From Parietaria judaica (lineage: Eukaryota; Streptophyta; Magnoliopsida; Rosales; Urticaceae), in contig OX940860.1 of the NCBI GenBank assembly GCA_954871525.1, positions 18,508,001 to 18,572,000 of the forward strand: a stretch of 64,000 bases of DNA. Reading direction: 5' to 3'. A model generated the notes under the pieces. That model saw only the letters and a list, made by a program, of their open reading frames with translations. It searched no databases and was not told where the DNA came from. Position numbers and translations under genes: made by a program. This document shows, one piece after another, positions 12,575 to 23,599 of the stretch (positions within the stretch are counted from its first letter, which is position 1; each line of letters begins with the position of its first letter).

Positions 12575-13370
12575 TGAAACGTCACGTTCTTCGGTTTTGC
12601 GGAAAATAACGACAAATAAACATACGCGAAAATAAAGAGACACACGCGATGTTTTGTTAACGCAGTTCGATATTTATCTACTCTGCGGGGCCCTCACCCA
12701 GATTAATCAACATGGATAATTACAAGATGGACATTACACAATCGATTTGTTCACCGAACAACAAACTGGAAAATACACTCTAACCAGTGCGACCAGCGAT
12801 GTAACCAGACTTGTAACCTGCTGATTAAGACGACGACACGGCGGCTCGGCAAGCGGGTAAGGCGACTTCCGGCGAGTGTCGATGAGTGCGTACAAGCACA
12901 ACACAGTTAACGATCACTGAAGCGCTTCAGACTTCTTCAGACTTCTTCTAAGGAAGAAAACGCCAACGGTGGATCCACGGAAAATATGAGAAAATGGCTT
13001 AGAAGCTCTCTGTAGCTCTCAACGTTTTTCTCTCACTTTATGGCTGAAAGGATGCACGATTTGGGAGCTCTAGATCAGTTTAAATAGATCCCAAAAAGTC
13101 CTCAACAAGATAACCACTTCTTCCACATTTTTAGGCTTTTTACTTAGTCTTTCCTAGACTAAGTATTTTCTCAATAATTCGAATTTAAATGCTCATTCAA
13201 CTCTGATATTTGACCAGCAGATAGGAGAAAACGAATTCCTTAAATATCTCAACCAAAACGGACCAATTCCGCTTTACGGATAAGGAGATCGCACATATGA
13301 CCATTCGTATGATCAACAATACTGCCAAACATATAACTGCAGTAAACTGTCAAATAAAGACAGTTTTTCA
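12575..13370 (-). repeat. LTR (3' LTR in element orientation)
   Basis: The 796-bp LTR is bounded by TG...CA. By eye it differs from the other LTR by about six single bases and one 10-bp tandem unit (CTTCAGACTT repeated near 12925). That implies recent insertion. Confidence 0.92.
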
Positions 13371-14010
13371 AACTCCCCCTTTGGCATTTTTGTTGAGCAG
13401 ATAATTCGGTGACCAGATTAAATATGTAGACATGTAGCGACGAACAACCGATCATGAAATAAACTTGATCTTATGATAAACCCAACTGAGTGACCAATGT
13501 TCCGACAACCAACAAAAGTTTAACAAAAGTAAACTTAATACAACCCAAATCCAAAATAGCTAAAACAATCTCCAAAAACAACAAAGTACTTGTTTAGTGA
13601 AAGAGGAAACTTAAAGCAAAAGAAATTTAAAACAAAATGGTTGGTCGGGTCACTCATGGTTCTGCTCCCCCTGTCGTCGATGTCTCCCCCTGTCACCTTT
13701 CTCCCCCTCTGCTGACGGAAAATGGCAAAGACTAGTCGGAGTGAGGACGAAGATCCTGCTGAATGTCAAAAAAAGTCTCTTGAAGAAGAGCTATCTGGTC
13801 TGAGAGAGCGTGAACCCCCCGACTATGTGATAATTATCCTGTAATCGATAACTGAATCTGTACAATTCTGAGTCTAACTCTGTGAAGCTCCTCCTGACTA
13901 TGTGATAATTCTCCTGAATATGCACAATTCTCCCCCGATGCGAGACAAGATGCCAAAGACTCCTCTGATGGTTGATTCACAAGATCATGCATTTTGGCTC
14001 TTTAGTACCC

Positions 14011-14461
14011 TTAGCGGGAAGAGATTCTCTTGAACCGAGATACTATTTTTGAGCGCGAATTCATTAGCCTCTGTAATTTGATTTTCTTGAAGGCTTGCAT
14101 CAACTCTTGAGGCTTCCATCTTGTGGCATCTTCAGGATTGGATATGTCTCTGGTTACATCTTTCAGAGAAGCAACAAGTACAGTTGTATCCACAATATCT
14201 TTGTAGTCGGCTATCACGCCATTTACCATGGCTTCTTGTCTGGTTGTGTTTTGCCGGAGAGGCATTGTTAGTGGATCTTGCTATCGTTGCACTGACAGTT
14301 TCATCTATGAGAGGAGCTGTGTTGATGGTTGTTCCATAAGATAAGATATTCTTAGAAACCCAAGCAAGTTTTGACTTTGGAACCTTGAAGAGAAGAGACT
14401 TAGCCACCCACACTGAACGACTTTTATTGATCTTGGTTGCATATCTGCGAAGCGGCGTCTT
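14011..14461 (-). pseudogene. decayed downstream extension of the gag frame
   Basis: Directly after the gag TAA the same frame continues (KTPLRRYATKINKSRSVWVA) to about 14132. It then appears to shift into another frame encoding a Lys/Arg-rich segment ending near 14011. No protease, integrase or RT motif is present. It may be the remnant of a longer gag or of a gag-pol junction. Confidence 0.4.
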
Positions 14462-16309
14462 TTAAAGATTTTCAGAGAATTGCTTGTACATCTTTCTGCA
14501 CCTAGCATCGTTGTGAAAAATAGACTTGTAAAATTCACATCTCTTGGTTACTTGACTAGCAATACTGATGGTACCTTTGGTGGTTGTGATGCTTTCACTT
14601 TCGGTAGTATTCCGGTTGTCTGACTCTTTTGTGAAGATACGGTTGTAACTTGTACGGTCATATTCATTCTGGCTACTTTTACGAACTGATCTTTGTCCTT
14701 TCAAAAATCCAAGACTGGTACGATTTCCTGACTGACGTCCTTGTTCAAGTATGTCATCGAGTTTGGATTTTCCAGAATTGAACTTCACAACAGCGATTTC
14801 CGTTGAGGTTATCTTCTTTTCTTTTTCAACAGCAAGACAGTTCACTTTTGAAAGAGACTCTTTCAGTTCCAGCACTTGGTCACTGAGAACCTTGTTCCAT
14901 TGTCTTAATTCTTCTACAACCGTGGATAAGACTTGCTTTTCAGAAATACACTTCTCTTTATTGGACTTTGCTTGGTCATTTAGAGTCTGATTTTTCTTCA
15001 TCAGTTTCTCTATTGTTATTGAGAGAGCTTGCTTTTCACCAATCAACTTTTCCTTGTCAGAATTAAGGTTCTTGCTCAGGTTACATAAAGATAGCCATTT
15101 ATCAAAAAGAGATTTGAATGATGTCTGAAAGTCTTCTTCAGAAATATCTTCATCTGAATCATCACTTGAATAATTGTTCTGATCAAGAGAGTGGTGTGAT
15201 GCAGTAAACGCAACATGGTGGCTAATAACTTTTTCGTCATCTTCTTCATTTGAGCCATTATCACTGGAAGAAGTGTCGTAGGATCTAGTCTTCTGCTTCT
15301 TTATAGTGTTAGCACATTCTGACTGTATATGACCATATCCGTCACACTCTCGACACTTGATTCCTCTTCTTTTGACTTTATCATCGGTAGTACGACCATC
15401 ACTATAACTATGATTGTTTTTCGTAGATCTGCGGTTACTGCTCGAGTTACTGTGTGAAGAACCACTTCGTTCTCCTTTGAAAGGCGGTCTGTGAGTGTTA
15501 AATTTCTTCAACATTCTACCAAAATTTTTACTGAGGAGAGTAATATCATCCATGGTTACATCACTTGTATCATAACCAACTACATCACTAGTACCATCAT
15601 TGGTTGCGTCGTCTCTATCATCACGTTTGATAGAACTTTTGAATGCTACTCCTTTTTCTCTTTTTGCTTGAGACATATTCATCTCAAAAGTTTGAAGAGA
15701 TCCCATGAGTTTGTCCAAATTCAACGTGGTTATATCTTTGGCCTCTTCGATGGCTGCAACCTTGGCACTGAAGCGTTCTGGTAATGACCGGAGCATTTTT
15801 CTAACCAATTTTAGATTAGAATACACTTTTCCAAGTTGAAAAGCTTGATTGGAGATGTCACGAAGCTTTCCATTGAATTCCGCAATGGTTTCATCTTCGG
15901 TCATACGTAGTTCTTCAAATTTTGATGCAAGCATTTGGAGTTTTGAGGTTCGAACGGCAGAGGTTCCTTCGTGGAGATTTTGCAATGCTTCCCATGCTTG
16001 TTTAGCAGTACCACACGTAGATATGAGTCTAAATTGTCCTTCGTCAACAGCAGATACGATCGCATTTAAAGCACGACAATTCGCAAGGGATGCGGTCTCA
16101 TCTTCGGTACTCCATTCACTGAGCGGTTTTTCAACAAATTCTCCTTTTGTATTTTTCTTCATGGGAGAACTCCAGCCATGTTTCACAGTGCTCCAAGCTT
16201 TTGTGTCAATCGATTGGATGTAAATAGTCATTCGAGCTTTCCAATACGAATAATTTGTTCCGTCTAACACCGGTGGTCTTATGAGAATCGTATTTTCGCG
16301 TGAGCCCAT
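14462..16309 (-). CDS. copia-type gag polyprotein (UBN2 family) with CCHC knuckle
   Basis: The 615-codon ORF starts about 70 bases inside the primer-binding site. The N-terminal half is a UBN2-like retrotransposon gag: LDGTNYSYWKARM near residues 15-27, then a helical capsid-like region with the phrase AKQAWEALQNLHEGTS. A zinc knuckle CRECDGYGHIQSEC follows near residues 325-340, after a Ser/Arg-rich linker. The C-terminal third contains heptad-like Leu/Lys/Glu repeats (EKLIGEKQALSITIEKL) suggesting a coiled coil. Gag would form the virus-like particle and bind RNA. The frame stays open past the TAA for about 90 codons (VWVAKSLLFKVPKSKLAWVS), so the present stop may be secondary. Confidence 0.85.
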   Translation of the reverse strand: MGSRENTILIRPPVLDGTNYSYWKARMTIYIQSIDTKAWSTVKHGWSSPMKKNTKGEFVEKPLSEWSTEDETASLANCRALNAIVSAVDEGQFRLISTCGTAKQAWEALQNLHEGTSAVRTSKLQMLASKFEELRMTEDETIAEFNGKLRDISNQAFQLGKVYSNLKLVRKMLRSLPERFSAKVAAIEEAKDITTLNLDKLMGSLQTFEMNMSQAKREKGVAFKSSIKRDDRDDATNDGTSDVVGYDTSDVTMDDITLLSKNFGRMLKKFNTHRPPFKGERSGSSHSNSSSNRRSTKNNHSYSDGRTTDDKVKRRGIKCRECDGYGHIQSECANTIKKQKTRSYDTSSSDNGSNEEDDEKVISHHVAFTASHHSLDQNNYSSDDSDEDISEEDFQTSFKSLFDKWLSLCNLSKNLNSDKEKLIGEKQALSITIEKLMKKNQTLNDQAKSNKEKCISEKQVLSTVVEELRQWNKVLSDQVLELKESLSKVNCLAVEKEKKITSTEIAVVKFNSGKSKLDDILEQGRQSGNRTSLGFLKGQRSVRKSSQNEYDRTSYNRIFTKESDNRNTTESESITTTKGTISIASQVTKRCEFYKSIFHNDARCRKMYKQFSENL

Positions 16310-16391
16310 CGTGATTCGAAGAACACTAAGATCTTTCCGCTGCCTTTGAAATCAATGAAACACTTTTGCAGCGACAAGCTCTGATACCAAT

Positions 16392-17177
16392 TGAAACGTC
16401 ACGTTCTTCGGTTTTGCGGAAAATAACGACAAATAAACATACGCAAAAATAAAGAGACACACGCGATGTTTTGTTAACGCAGTTCGATATTTATCTACTC
16501 CGCGGGGCCCTCACCCAGATTAATCAACATGGATAATTACAAGATGGACATTACACAATCGATTTGTTCACCGAACAACATACTGGAAAATACACTCTAA
16601 CCAGTGCGACCAGCGATGTAACCAGACTTGTAACCTGCTGATTAAGACGACGACACGGCGGCTCGGCAAGCGGGTAAGGCGACTTCCGGCGAGTGTCGAT
16701 GAGTGCGTACAAGCACAACACAGTTAACGATCACTGAAGCGCTTCAGACTTCTTCTAAGGAAGAAAACGCCAACGGTGGATCCACGGAAAATATGAGAAA
16801 ATGGCTTAGAAGCTCTCTGTAGCTCTCAACGTTTTTCTCTCACTTTATGGCTGAAAGGATGCACGATTTGGGAGCTCTAGATCAGTTTAAATAGATCCCA
16901 AAAAGTCCTCAACAAGATAGCCACTTCTTCCACATTTTTAGGCTTTTTACTTAGTCTTTCCTAGACTAAGTATTTTCTCAATAATTCGAATTTAAATGCT
17001 CATTCAACTCTGATATTTGACCAGCAGATAGGAGAAAACGAATTCCTTAAATATCTCAACCAAAACGGACCAATTCCGCTTTACGGATAAGGAGATCGCA
17101 CATATGACCATTCGTATGATCAACAATACTGTCAAACATATAACTGCACTAAACTGTCAAATAAAGACAGTTTTTCA
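16392..17177 (-). repeat. LTR (5' LTR in element orientation)
   Basis: The 786-bp LTR is bounded by TG...CA and followed by the target duplication CTATG. On the minus strand it ends next to the initiator tRNA primer site. Confidence 0.92.
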
Positions 17178-17182
17178 CTATG

Positions 17183-18000
17183 GTTTGACATGAAGTTGTG
17201 ACTTAAACAGAATATAATTAGTTAAATGGCATAAGTACCTACAAAAGGTATTTTTACCAACATATTAATTAACCCGTGATTAATATACAAGATGATAATT
17301 CTGTCCGATAATTTTAGTAATTAACTATATAGTAAATAACTAGTCATGCCATTTTCTTTTGCAAGATAATTTAAAATAATATATACGCATATATTGTTTG
17401 TTGGCGAGAAGAAGTTTGTTGAGCTTTTGAATTGCTTGCAAGACCAGAAAAGTGAGGTCCAAAAATGGGTTACATAATTTTAGTGATGATAAATAATATG
17501 CAATTGAAATGACCTCTTTAACTTTTGTCCATAATATTGTTAGCTTTGAGCTATGGAAGAAGCTATCATCAAATTACATGCATATATGTGTATAAAATAA
17601 TAAAATAAATAATAAAATGATGAATTGAGTATGGAACAAATTGTGGTAGGACATGCCAGCAAATTATCCCTAGGCATATATGAAAGCAAAGAACTACAGC
17701 TAATCCAGAAAAGACACCACAAAATCAAAATATATACCAGAAAGTCTACACAGAATATCAAAATTAATTAATGCTCATAATATGCATATATTCAAAACTG
17801 ATTAGATTTGATATGACCTAACATTCACAAGCATACAACAATCAATTAAACTCTCCCTCCAATTTTTTTTTTCTTTCTTATAACAGTTTTTTTGAAAATT
17901 GCTTTTTGGGCTGCTTTGGAGTCAAGATTGGCCCAATTAAGTAGGCGAGTAATCACCTATGTATCAACGATTAAATTCGATTTTTAGAACACCGGTTTTT
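17183..18000. repeat. block homologous to 47495-48560 (RING duplication, copy A upstream)
   Basis: Noncoding sequence such as GCTTGCAAGACCAGAAAAGTG, ATTGTGGTAGGACATGCC and AGAAAAGACACCACAAAATC recurs with few changes in the region upstream of RING copy C. The segment at 17240-17400 also resembles sequence downstream of copies B and C. Short open frames here are not supported as genes. They recur in the other block only because the DNA is duplicated. Confidence 0.75.
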
Positions 18001-18742
18001 GGTATCATGAGGCTTAAACCTTCACCCCCAAAGTAAAAGTTCACGTACTCGACCACCGAGCTATTATGCCTTATCGACATTCCGCGATACTAAGTTGGCT
18101 AAACAAACGACACAAAATGTTAAAGAAGAAAATGACATTTTACTGATAAACGACTTAAGGAATTTTTCATGTTCTTCATATTGTCTAATGCATGGAGTAC
18201 GAGAACTTTGCACCTGCAAATTTTCATAAGGAATAAGTATAAAAGATAACAATACAGACTGAGTTTTTACTCGCAATTTTATTTGCAAAAAATTAAAATA
18301 AAAAAATTGATACTTGACGGTACAGTTTGTACACTTTTAGTATTTATACTTCTAATATCCCTAATAAAAAGAAAAACATGAACCAAAACAAAAAAAATCA
18401 GGTAAACCCGTTACAAAATCAAAACCATGAGAGAGAGAGAGAAAAAAAATAATTCTTCAAGCTTCAATAAAATATGCATTGCCGCGTATATGGTCAGGAC
18501 TGCAAAATATGTATAAAAATAAATGATTTATGTTTGCCATTGTAGTTTAGATATTTTATTAGTTTGTTTATTTATTTATTTATTCAGTTACAATTCTTTA
18601 AGCAAAGACAATAATCAAATGCGCCTTAAGTATTAAAATTTTATTTTAAATTTAGAATTTTGTTTAAAGATATTTTTTGTTTTTTGTTTATTATCCATCG
18701 TAAAATAAAAAAGAACACGGTTGAATTCAGGTATATTATATA

Positions 18743-19060
18743 GGGATAATCACGATTAAAATATTCAAAATTTGACCGAATGAGGCAGCAGGATTCAAAT
18801 TGAAAAAAGGCAAAAATACTCGAAAGTAGAGAGAATTAAGACGATGCATATTTTCCGCCCATTTTCCTAACGAACATTGGTAAATTTTTTAGCAAAATGG
18901 TATTAAATCATACTTAGAATACAAATTTATGTGATAATCTAACTATCTACCATATTATCTCATTTGAATTCCGTTGCCGCATATTTGAATACTTTTGCTG
19001 CTATTTTTTTTTCCAGTTTTCAACGGACTAAAGTTTAACTACTTTGACTGCAATTATCCC
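18743..19060. mobile_element. fold-back element upstream of RING copy A
   Basis: The left end GGGATAATCACGATTAAAAT mirrors the right end TTTGACTGCAATTATCCC. A second pair of inner motifs (CAAAAATACTCGAAAG and GAATACTTTTGCTGCT) is also inverted. The homologous block upstream of copy B (39990-40180) keeps only the right arm. So a deletion removed the left arm there, or a second event added it here. Confidence 0.55.
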
Positions 19061-19123
19061 AATTAGTAGTGGGCCCGGGTAGGCTATAGATAAAGCTCGT
19101 TTTGGGGCCAAGCTAATAAATAT

Positions 19124-19583
19124 GGGTTAATGACGGTTAAAATACTCAATGTTTGGTCAAAGAACCCTTCGTGTACCCAAAGTTTAAAAGTGGTGGCAAA
19201 AGTACCCAAAGTCGCATTTGGGGAGTTGACCACTCCATTCTCGTAACGCAATTAACTTACCCGTTATCTCTGGCCACGTGGAAAAACGCGCGTGGCTGAC
19301 ATGGCAATTATTTTGCCACGTGGACGAGCCCAATCAGGGGTTTAATTCGTTATTTTGTCGTAAACGAGGCTGATCTGGGCTCATCCACGTGGCAAAATAT
19401 TGCTATCTCAGCAACCCACATTTGTCCATGGGGCCAGAGTTAACAGGCAAGTTAAGTGCGTTACGAGAATGGAGTGTTCAACGCCCCAAATATGACTTTG
19501 GGTACTTTAGCCACCACTTTTAGACTTTGGGTACACGAGGGGTTCTTTGACCAAACTTTGAGTATTTTTACCGTCATTAACCC
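19124..19583. mobile_element. MULE-type fold-back MITE inserted at the promoter of RING copy A
   Basis: It has the same arms as 5858-6326 (GGGTTAATGACGG ... CCGTCATTAACCC) and a similar length (460 bp). The interior carries CCACGTGG at three places. The right end abuts TATAAAATATA. The corresponding site upstream of RING copy B (40278-40297, CTTATAAATATAAT) has no insertion, so the MITE landed on or beside the TATA box after the duplication. The flanking 9-mers (TAATAAATA, TATAAAATA) are similar but not identical. Confidence 0.8.
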
Positions 19584-19599
19584 TATAAAATATAATCAC

Positions 19600-20310
19600 G
19601 CAGCCTAATTTAATATAAGAAATAAGGATTCGATTTCATAAATTATTTTCTCCTCCCTTCTCAATCGAAACTGTGTGAATGTAGCTCCGGCGACGCCGTG
19701 TGCGACGGCGGTGATCCCTCTCTACTCCGGTCAGTCAATTGTTTGGATTTATATTTGGATTTTGAATCGTTTTTTTTTTTTAAAGATTAATTTAGAGAAT
19801 GTTAGATAAATATTTCAAAAGCAGTGGAAGATTGCTATGTATAGTAAACTATGATTCAAGGTCGAGTTATATATTTTTTGTAAGATAATATTTGTATATA
19901 AAGATATATATGTAGAAGATATATATCTATATATATATAATATAAATCTAGAAGCTTATCAATCACGCAGAATAAGAAAGTAGGTTTTCTTTTTCATAGT
20001 ATTTTCTCCTCCATTATCAATCCACACTGAATCCACCGAAAGCTCCGGCGCCCTGGACGCGGCTTTACTCCGGTTAGTTAATTATGTTAACTGCTTTGAT
20101 TTTGGATTTGGATTTTGAATCGTTGTTTGTTATTTAGATTAATATTTCAACAGTAGAAGATTGCTTTAATAAAGAGAATAAAATTGAAAAGATTTAGCAA
20201 GTATCATTCGAGCTCGAGTTTAGTTTGATATTATGATGTGTTACTTTTTTCATATATTTTTTGTTTGGCCTCTGCCAGTGATTGTCCTCACTCACCCAGA
20301 AGCCTAAGCC
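19600..20310 (+). promoter_or_regulatory. duplicated 5' leader exon and leader intron of RING copy A
   Basis: The 5' leader block occurs twice in tandem. The first (about 19590-19930) has AGCTCCGGCGACGCC...CTCCGGTCAGT, and the second (about 19948-20280) has AGCTCCGGCGCCC...CTCCGGTTAGT. Each ends with a potential splice donor after CTCCG. The shared acceptor is CTCTGCCAG at about 20279, just before the coding exon. Copies B and C show the same leader intron ending TTTCAG. Two alternative first exons are therefore possible for copy A. Confidence 0.6.
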
Positions 20311-20952
20311 ATGGCCTACGAAGATGACGGGCTCTGGATCGACATACTCGCTAAGTACTCCCTTCGTCCCTCCGCCGAGGTTGAGACCGCAACACGCACC
20401 GCCTCGTTCATGTACTGTCCTTACATACCGATGGATATGGTGAGCAGCGAAACTATTAAGGATATGGTGCTCCTGGCGCTTGAGAGCCTTGACATCGACA
20501 ACGATGCTCTAGCAGCCCGAGTGGCACGCTGGGTGCACCTTCACTTCAATCATTTAGTGGACCGCGGGTTGGGCCATCCGACCAATGATGGATTCTACGT
20601 AGTTGAAGTGGAATGTTCTTTCTGCGTCGATCAACTTCCTCTGGATACTGGTATGTACTACGTCGGTGGCTTGATCCCCATAACGGGAGGACACTTCGAT
20701 GGCGATGGCAACGGTGATACCGACACATTCGACTTCCTCACTGAAGATGAGGCACAACTTGTGCGCGGGGAATTAGACAAGGAGAAGATAGAAAGAGCCA
20801 TGCCATGTTCGATATGTTTGATCGATGCTCCGATTGGGTCGGAATTGGTCCGGTTGCCCTGCTCGCATCGGTACCATGTGGACTGCATTGGCTCGTGGTT
20901 GGAGCGGAGGAATAGCTGCCCGTATTGCCGTTTTGAGCTGCGATTAACCTAA
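20311..20952 (+). CDS. RING-H2 zinc finger protein, copy A (putative E3 ubiquitin ligase)
   Basis: The single coding exon gives 213 residues, and the start is the first ATG after the leader-intron acceptor. The C-terminal RING-H2 domain (about residues 166-207) has CSIC, then CSHRYHVDC, then CPYC, giving the full C3H2C3 zinc ligand set with a Trp before the last pair (GSWLE). RING-H2 domains recruit an E2 and transfer ubiquitin. The N-terminal 125 residues match no family I recognise. Just before the RING, residues 130-141 (DGDGNGDTDTFD) have the acidic spacing of an EF-hand-like calcium loop. There is no signal peptide or membrane segment, so it is probably soluble. Paralogues are at 40683 and 48916. 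Confidence 0.85.
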   Translation: MAYEDDGLWIDILAKYSLRPSAEVETATRTASFMYCPYIPMDMVSSETIKDMVLLALESLDIDNDALAARVARWVHLHFNHLVDRGLGHPTNDGFYVVEVECSFCVDQLPLDTGMYYVGGLIPITGGHFDGDGNGDTDTFDFLTEDEAQLVRGELDKEKIERAMPCSICLIDAPIGSELVRLPCSHRYHVDCIGSWLERRNSCPYCRFELRLT

Positions 20953-21049
20953 TCTTTTAACTGGTTTCATTCTTAAAAGCTTTTAGATTTGTTTAATCTG
21001 TATAGCGTTTATTGTATAGCTTGACTTACATTATTGGAAACAATATGGT

Positions 21050-21960
21050 TTAGTAACTACTAATTAATTTTGAAACTAAAATCTCGTAGCTTAACAACAA
21101 ACAATACTCGTACTGTTGTAGATTTTTTTGGTATCATAAATCAAAACCATTATTTGGGAATCCTCTAATTTAATTAAACTAATTTATTTTTGGACAGTGA
21201 CTTTTTTATTTTTCAATTCATTCATTTAATTAAATATTATTATTTTATTTTAATAAAGTAGAAAAGTTATTTTGGAAACAGAAATAAAGAGGCTCGGTTT
21301 TACTATTAATCGTATTTATATGATAAACGAATGCAGAATCACAGGGAGATATGAATTACAGCCGGTGCAGCTTATAAAAAATAAGAAATTAAGAGTAAAT
21401 ATTGGTATTATCTTCTCAACTTATCAATTTGTTTCATTTTTGGCTTGAACTTTTCTTTTATCTCCTCAATTCATAATTTTGTATCAGGAAGACAGGATCC
21501 AACAAAAATATGATTATATAATTTATCCAAGATTTTATCCTAAATCTTTTAAGTAAATTTTATAAAATCTCTCACGATTTTCTATCTCTTGGCACTCTCT
21601 ATTGGTAATGCTCTTTTGTGGTTCTCGAACTGCACAATTTTTAAAGAACTTAAATGAAGAATTAAGAGTAAATGAGAATTTTACTGAAAAATGATACTAA
21701 TGCCGCAATTATACTGAGTCAAAAGCAAGTTTTGAGTTTTGACTCTGAAAATTGTTATTATTGCCGGAAATATTTCTTGTTCAAGCAACTAGCCATCTCC
21801 ACGCAACGCAGGCCACGCGTCACGTCCCAGCCGAGACGTCACTCTCCCGTTCGCGTTTGAATGCAAACGTTGCTGACGTGCGCGTTATGGACGCGTCATA
21901 CTATGGCTAGCTTTACTTGGACCCCACTGCCTCCGTGCCTCTCTATATATAAGGGAAATT
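21050..21960. other. intergenic DNA, no gene seen
   Basis: After the RING copy A 3' flank the sequence is AT-rich and noncoding. A GC-richer patch with ACGTC motifs lies at 21800-21890. Confidence 0.5.
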
Positions 21961-22203
21961 TACTTTTTGATACCCTCTAGTTTCAATTTTAACATAAATA
22001 TACCATCTAGTCTGAAAAACAACCAAAGCATACCCTTAGAGTATAATAGACCACTTTTACCCTTTTGTCAAGACGAAATTACCAAATGTATTGGCCTAGG
22101 ACTTCGGGACATGTACACCCCGTCGATCCAACAGCCCGCGCTCAAGTTGGTACGTACACAAGATGGTGCACCTAGGACAAGATTAGTAATAGATTCCTAA
22201 AAC

Positions 22204-22711
22204 GCAAAATGAAGCATAATTGGTGATTTACATGTTATGTTTGCCTTACATATATTTTTGTGAGAAAATAGTTGTAACTCACTGAGCTTTTAGCTCACAC
22301 AAAAGATTTTTCGTTCGTACTGTAGGTAAGAAACCTATTATATGATTTCGTGGTGGATTGGACGGTGACGGTGGATGATGTGCGAGGGGTTAGGTGAATG
22401 GGTAATCACTGTGAAGACGTTTTCCGCATATTTTATTTTGTACATATTATTGGTTTTAAAAGGAATTCCTAATAAATATTTTTAATATTTACATATTTAC
22501 TATTAAGTTATGAAAAAAAAAAATGGCCAAGTATTTTCAAAGAGTTTTAAAGTAGTCAGTAAGTGACGGCTTCGAAAAAGTCGGGTCGTTACAATTGGTA
22601 TAAGAGCAGTGATTTTGATATCCTACCTCACATATCATCTACAAGGTCATCCGTCACAATCCATGTAAGTTAACAATTGATCATTTTGATTAATTCATAC
22701 TTACCTTCCTT

Positions 22712-22761
<50 letters not shown>

Positions 22762-23285
22762 GATGATACAAAAATTATGTACACTCACCTATTTTATTTT
22801 CGGGACGAAAATTTTAAAAGGTGGGGAGATTGTGAGATCCCGTATTTTTAGAGTCCTCAAATAAAATAGATAGGTATTGATTCTATTTTTATTCTTAATT
22901 AATTTTGGATTTTTATATAAGATAATTGGAAATATCTTTGATATTTTAATATAAAAAAATATTTTTTATGCTATTTAATTAGCTGCGAAAATTATTATTA
23001 ATTAGGGTTATATTTGAACCCAATTAAGTTAGGGTTTTCACATATTCTCTTATTCTCTTTTTAGCCTCATTCTCTCCCAAATACCTAAAAATCTTTAAAA
23101 GAGAGAAAAACTCTTTGATTTCTTCACCTCATCAGCTAGAAAACGTTTTTCTTCCATCATCATAAAGGTATGATGACGTTTATCCTCTTAATTCCTTTTT
23201 ATTTTCGTAATCCTATGATGCTTAATTTTCTCAAATTTTTATCTCCCAAAATACTAATCGGTTTAGCCTGAAATTTTAACCAGTG
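22204..23285 (+). mobile_element. deleted Gypsy-type LTR retrotransposon remnant
   Basis: An LTR 3' portion ends GGGTCGTTACA near 22591. It is followed by a primer-site-like ATTGGTATAAGAGCAG (about 22592-22607). Only about 220 bp of interior remain, including (CA)n(TA)n at 22717-22756. Then a polypurine tract AAAGGTGGGGAGA precedes a second LTR start, TGTGAGATCCCG at about 22830, which runs to about 23285. All coding sequence is gone. The order LTR end, primer site, purine tract, LTR start identifies it. Confidence 0.7.
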
Positions 23286-23599
23286 TTTTTAATATCTAGC
23301 TAAAAGTCCCAGATTTAATTTCGCTAGGAAAGTGATATCGACGCACTTCTTTGGAATGTAAAGCTTATGCTTCCTAGAGTAATCACCTCCAGTTAACAAT
23401 ATGCCACTGCAGCTTTCGGGTTCCGGCCACGCCATGGTGGGTCCATACGCCGCGATCCTTTCCTCGGTATCCGGAAGAAGCCTAATAATGGCATACACTG
23501 CATCGCTTTCTTGATCCGCAAGGAATCTCACGTTTTCCAGCCGATAAGGGATCGGTGGTTGCGAGGGGTGGAAAGGGCCGACAGCCGGCATGCTCTGCA

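Larger units (their letters stand above)
12575..17177 (-). mobile_element. gag-only LTR retrotransposon (TR-GAG type), 4.6 kb
   Basis: Two near-identical LTRs (12575-13370 and 16392-17177) bracket an internal region read on the minus strand. The perfect 5-bp target duplication CTATG lies at 12570-12574 and 17178-17182. A primer-binding site complementary to initiator tRNA-Met (TTGGTATCAGAGC) sits one base inside the right LTR at 16378-16390. A polypurine tract (AAAGGGGGAGTT on the minus strand) abuts the left LTR at 13371-13385. The only sizeable ORF is gag; integrase, RT and RNase H are absent from the 3-kb interior. Movement would need pol from a related copia element in trans. Confidence 0.93.

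Noticed and set aside
17540..18288. Small ORFs repeated at 47846-48361
   Set aside because: They recur because the noncoding block is duplicated; composition is low-complexity, with no homology and no splice context.
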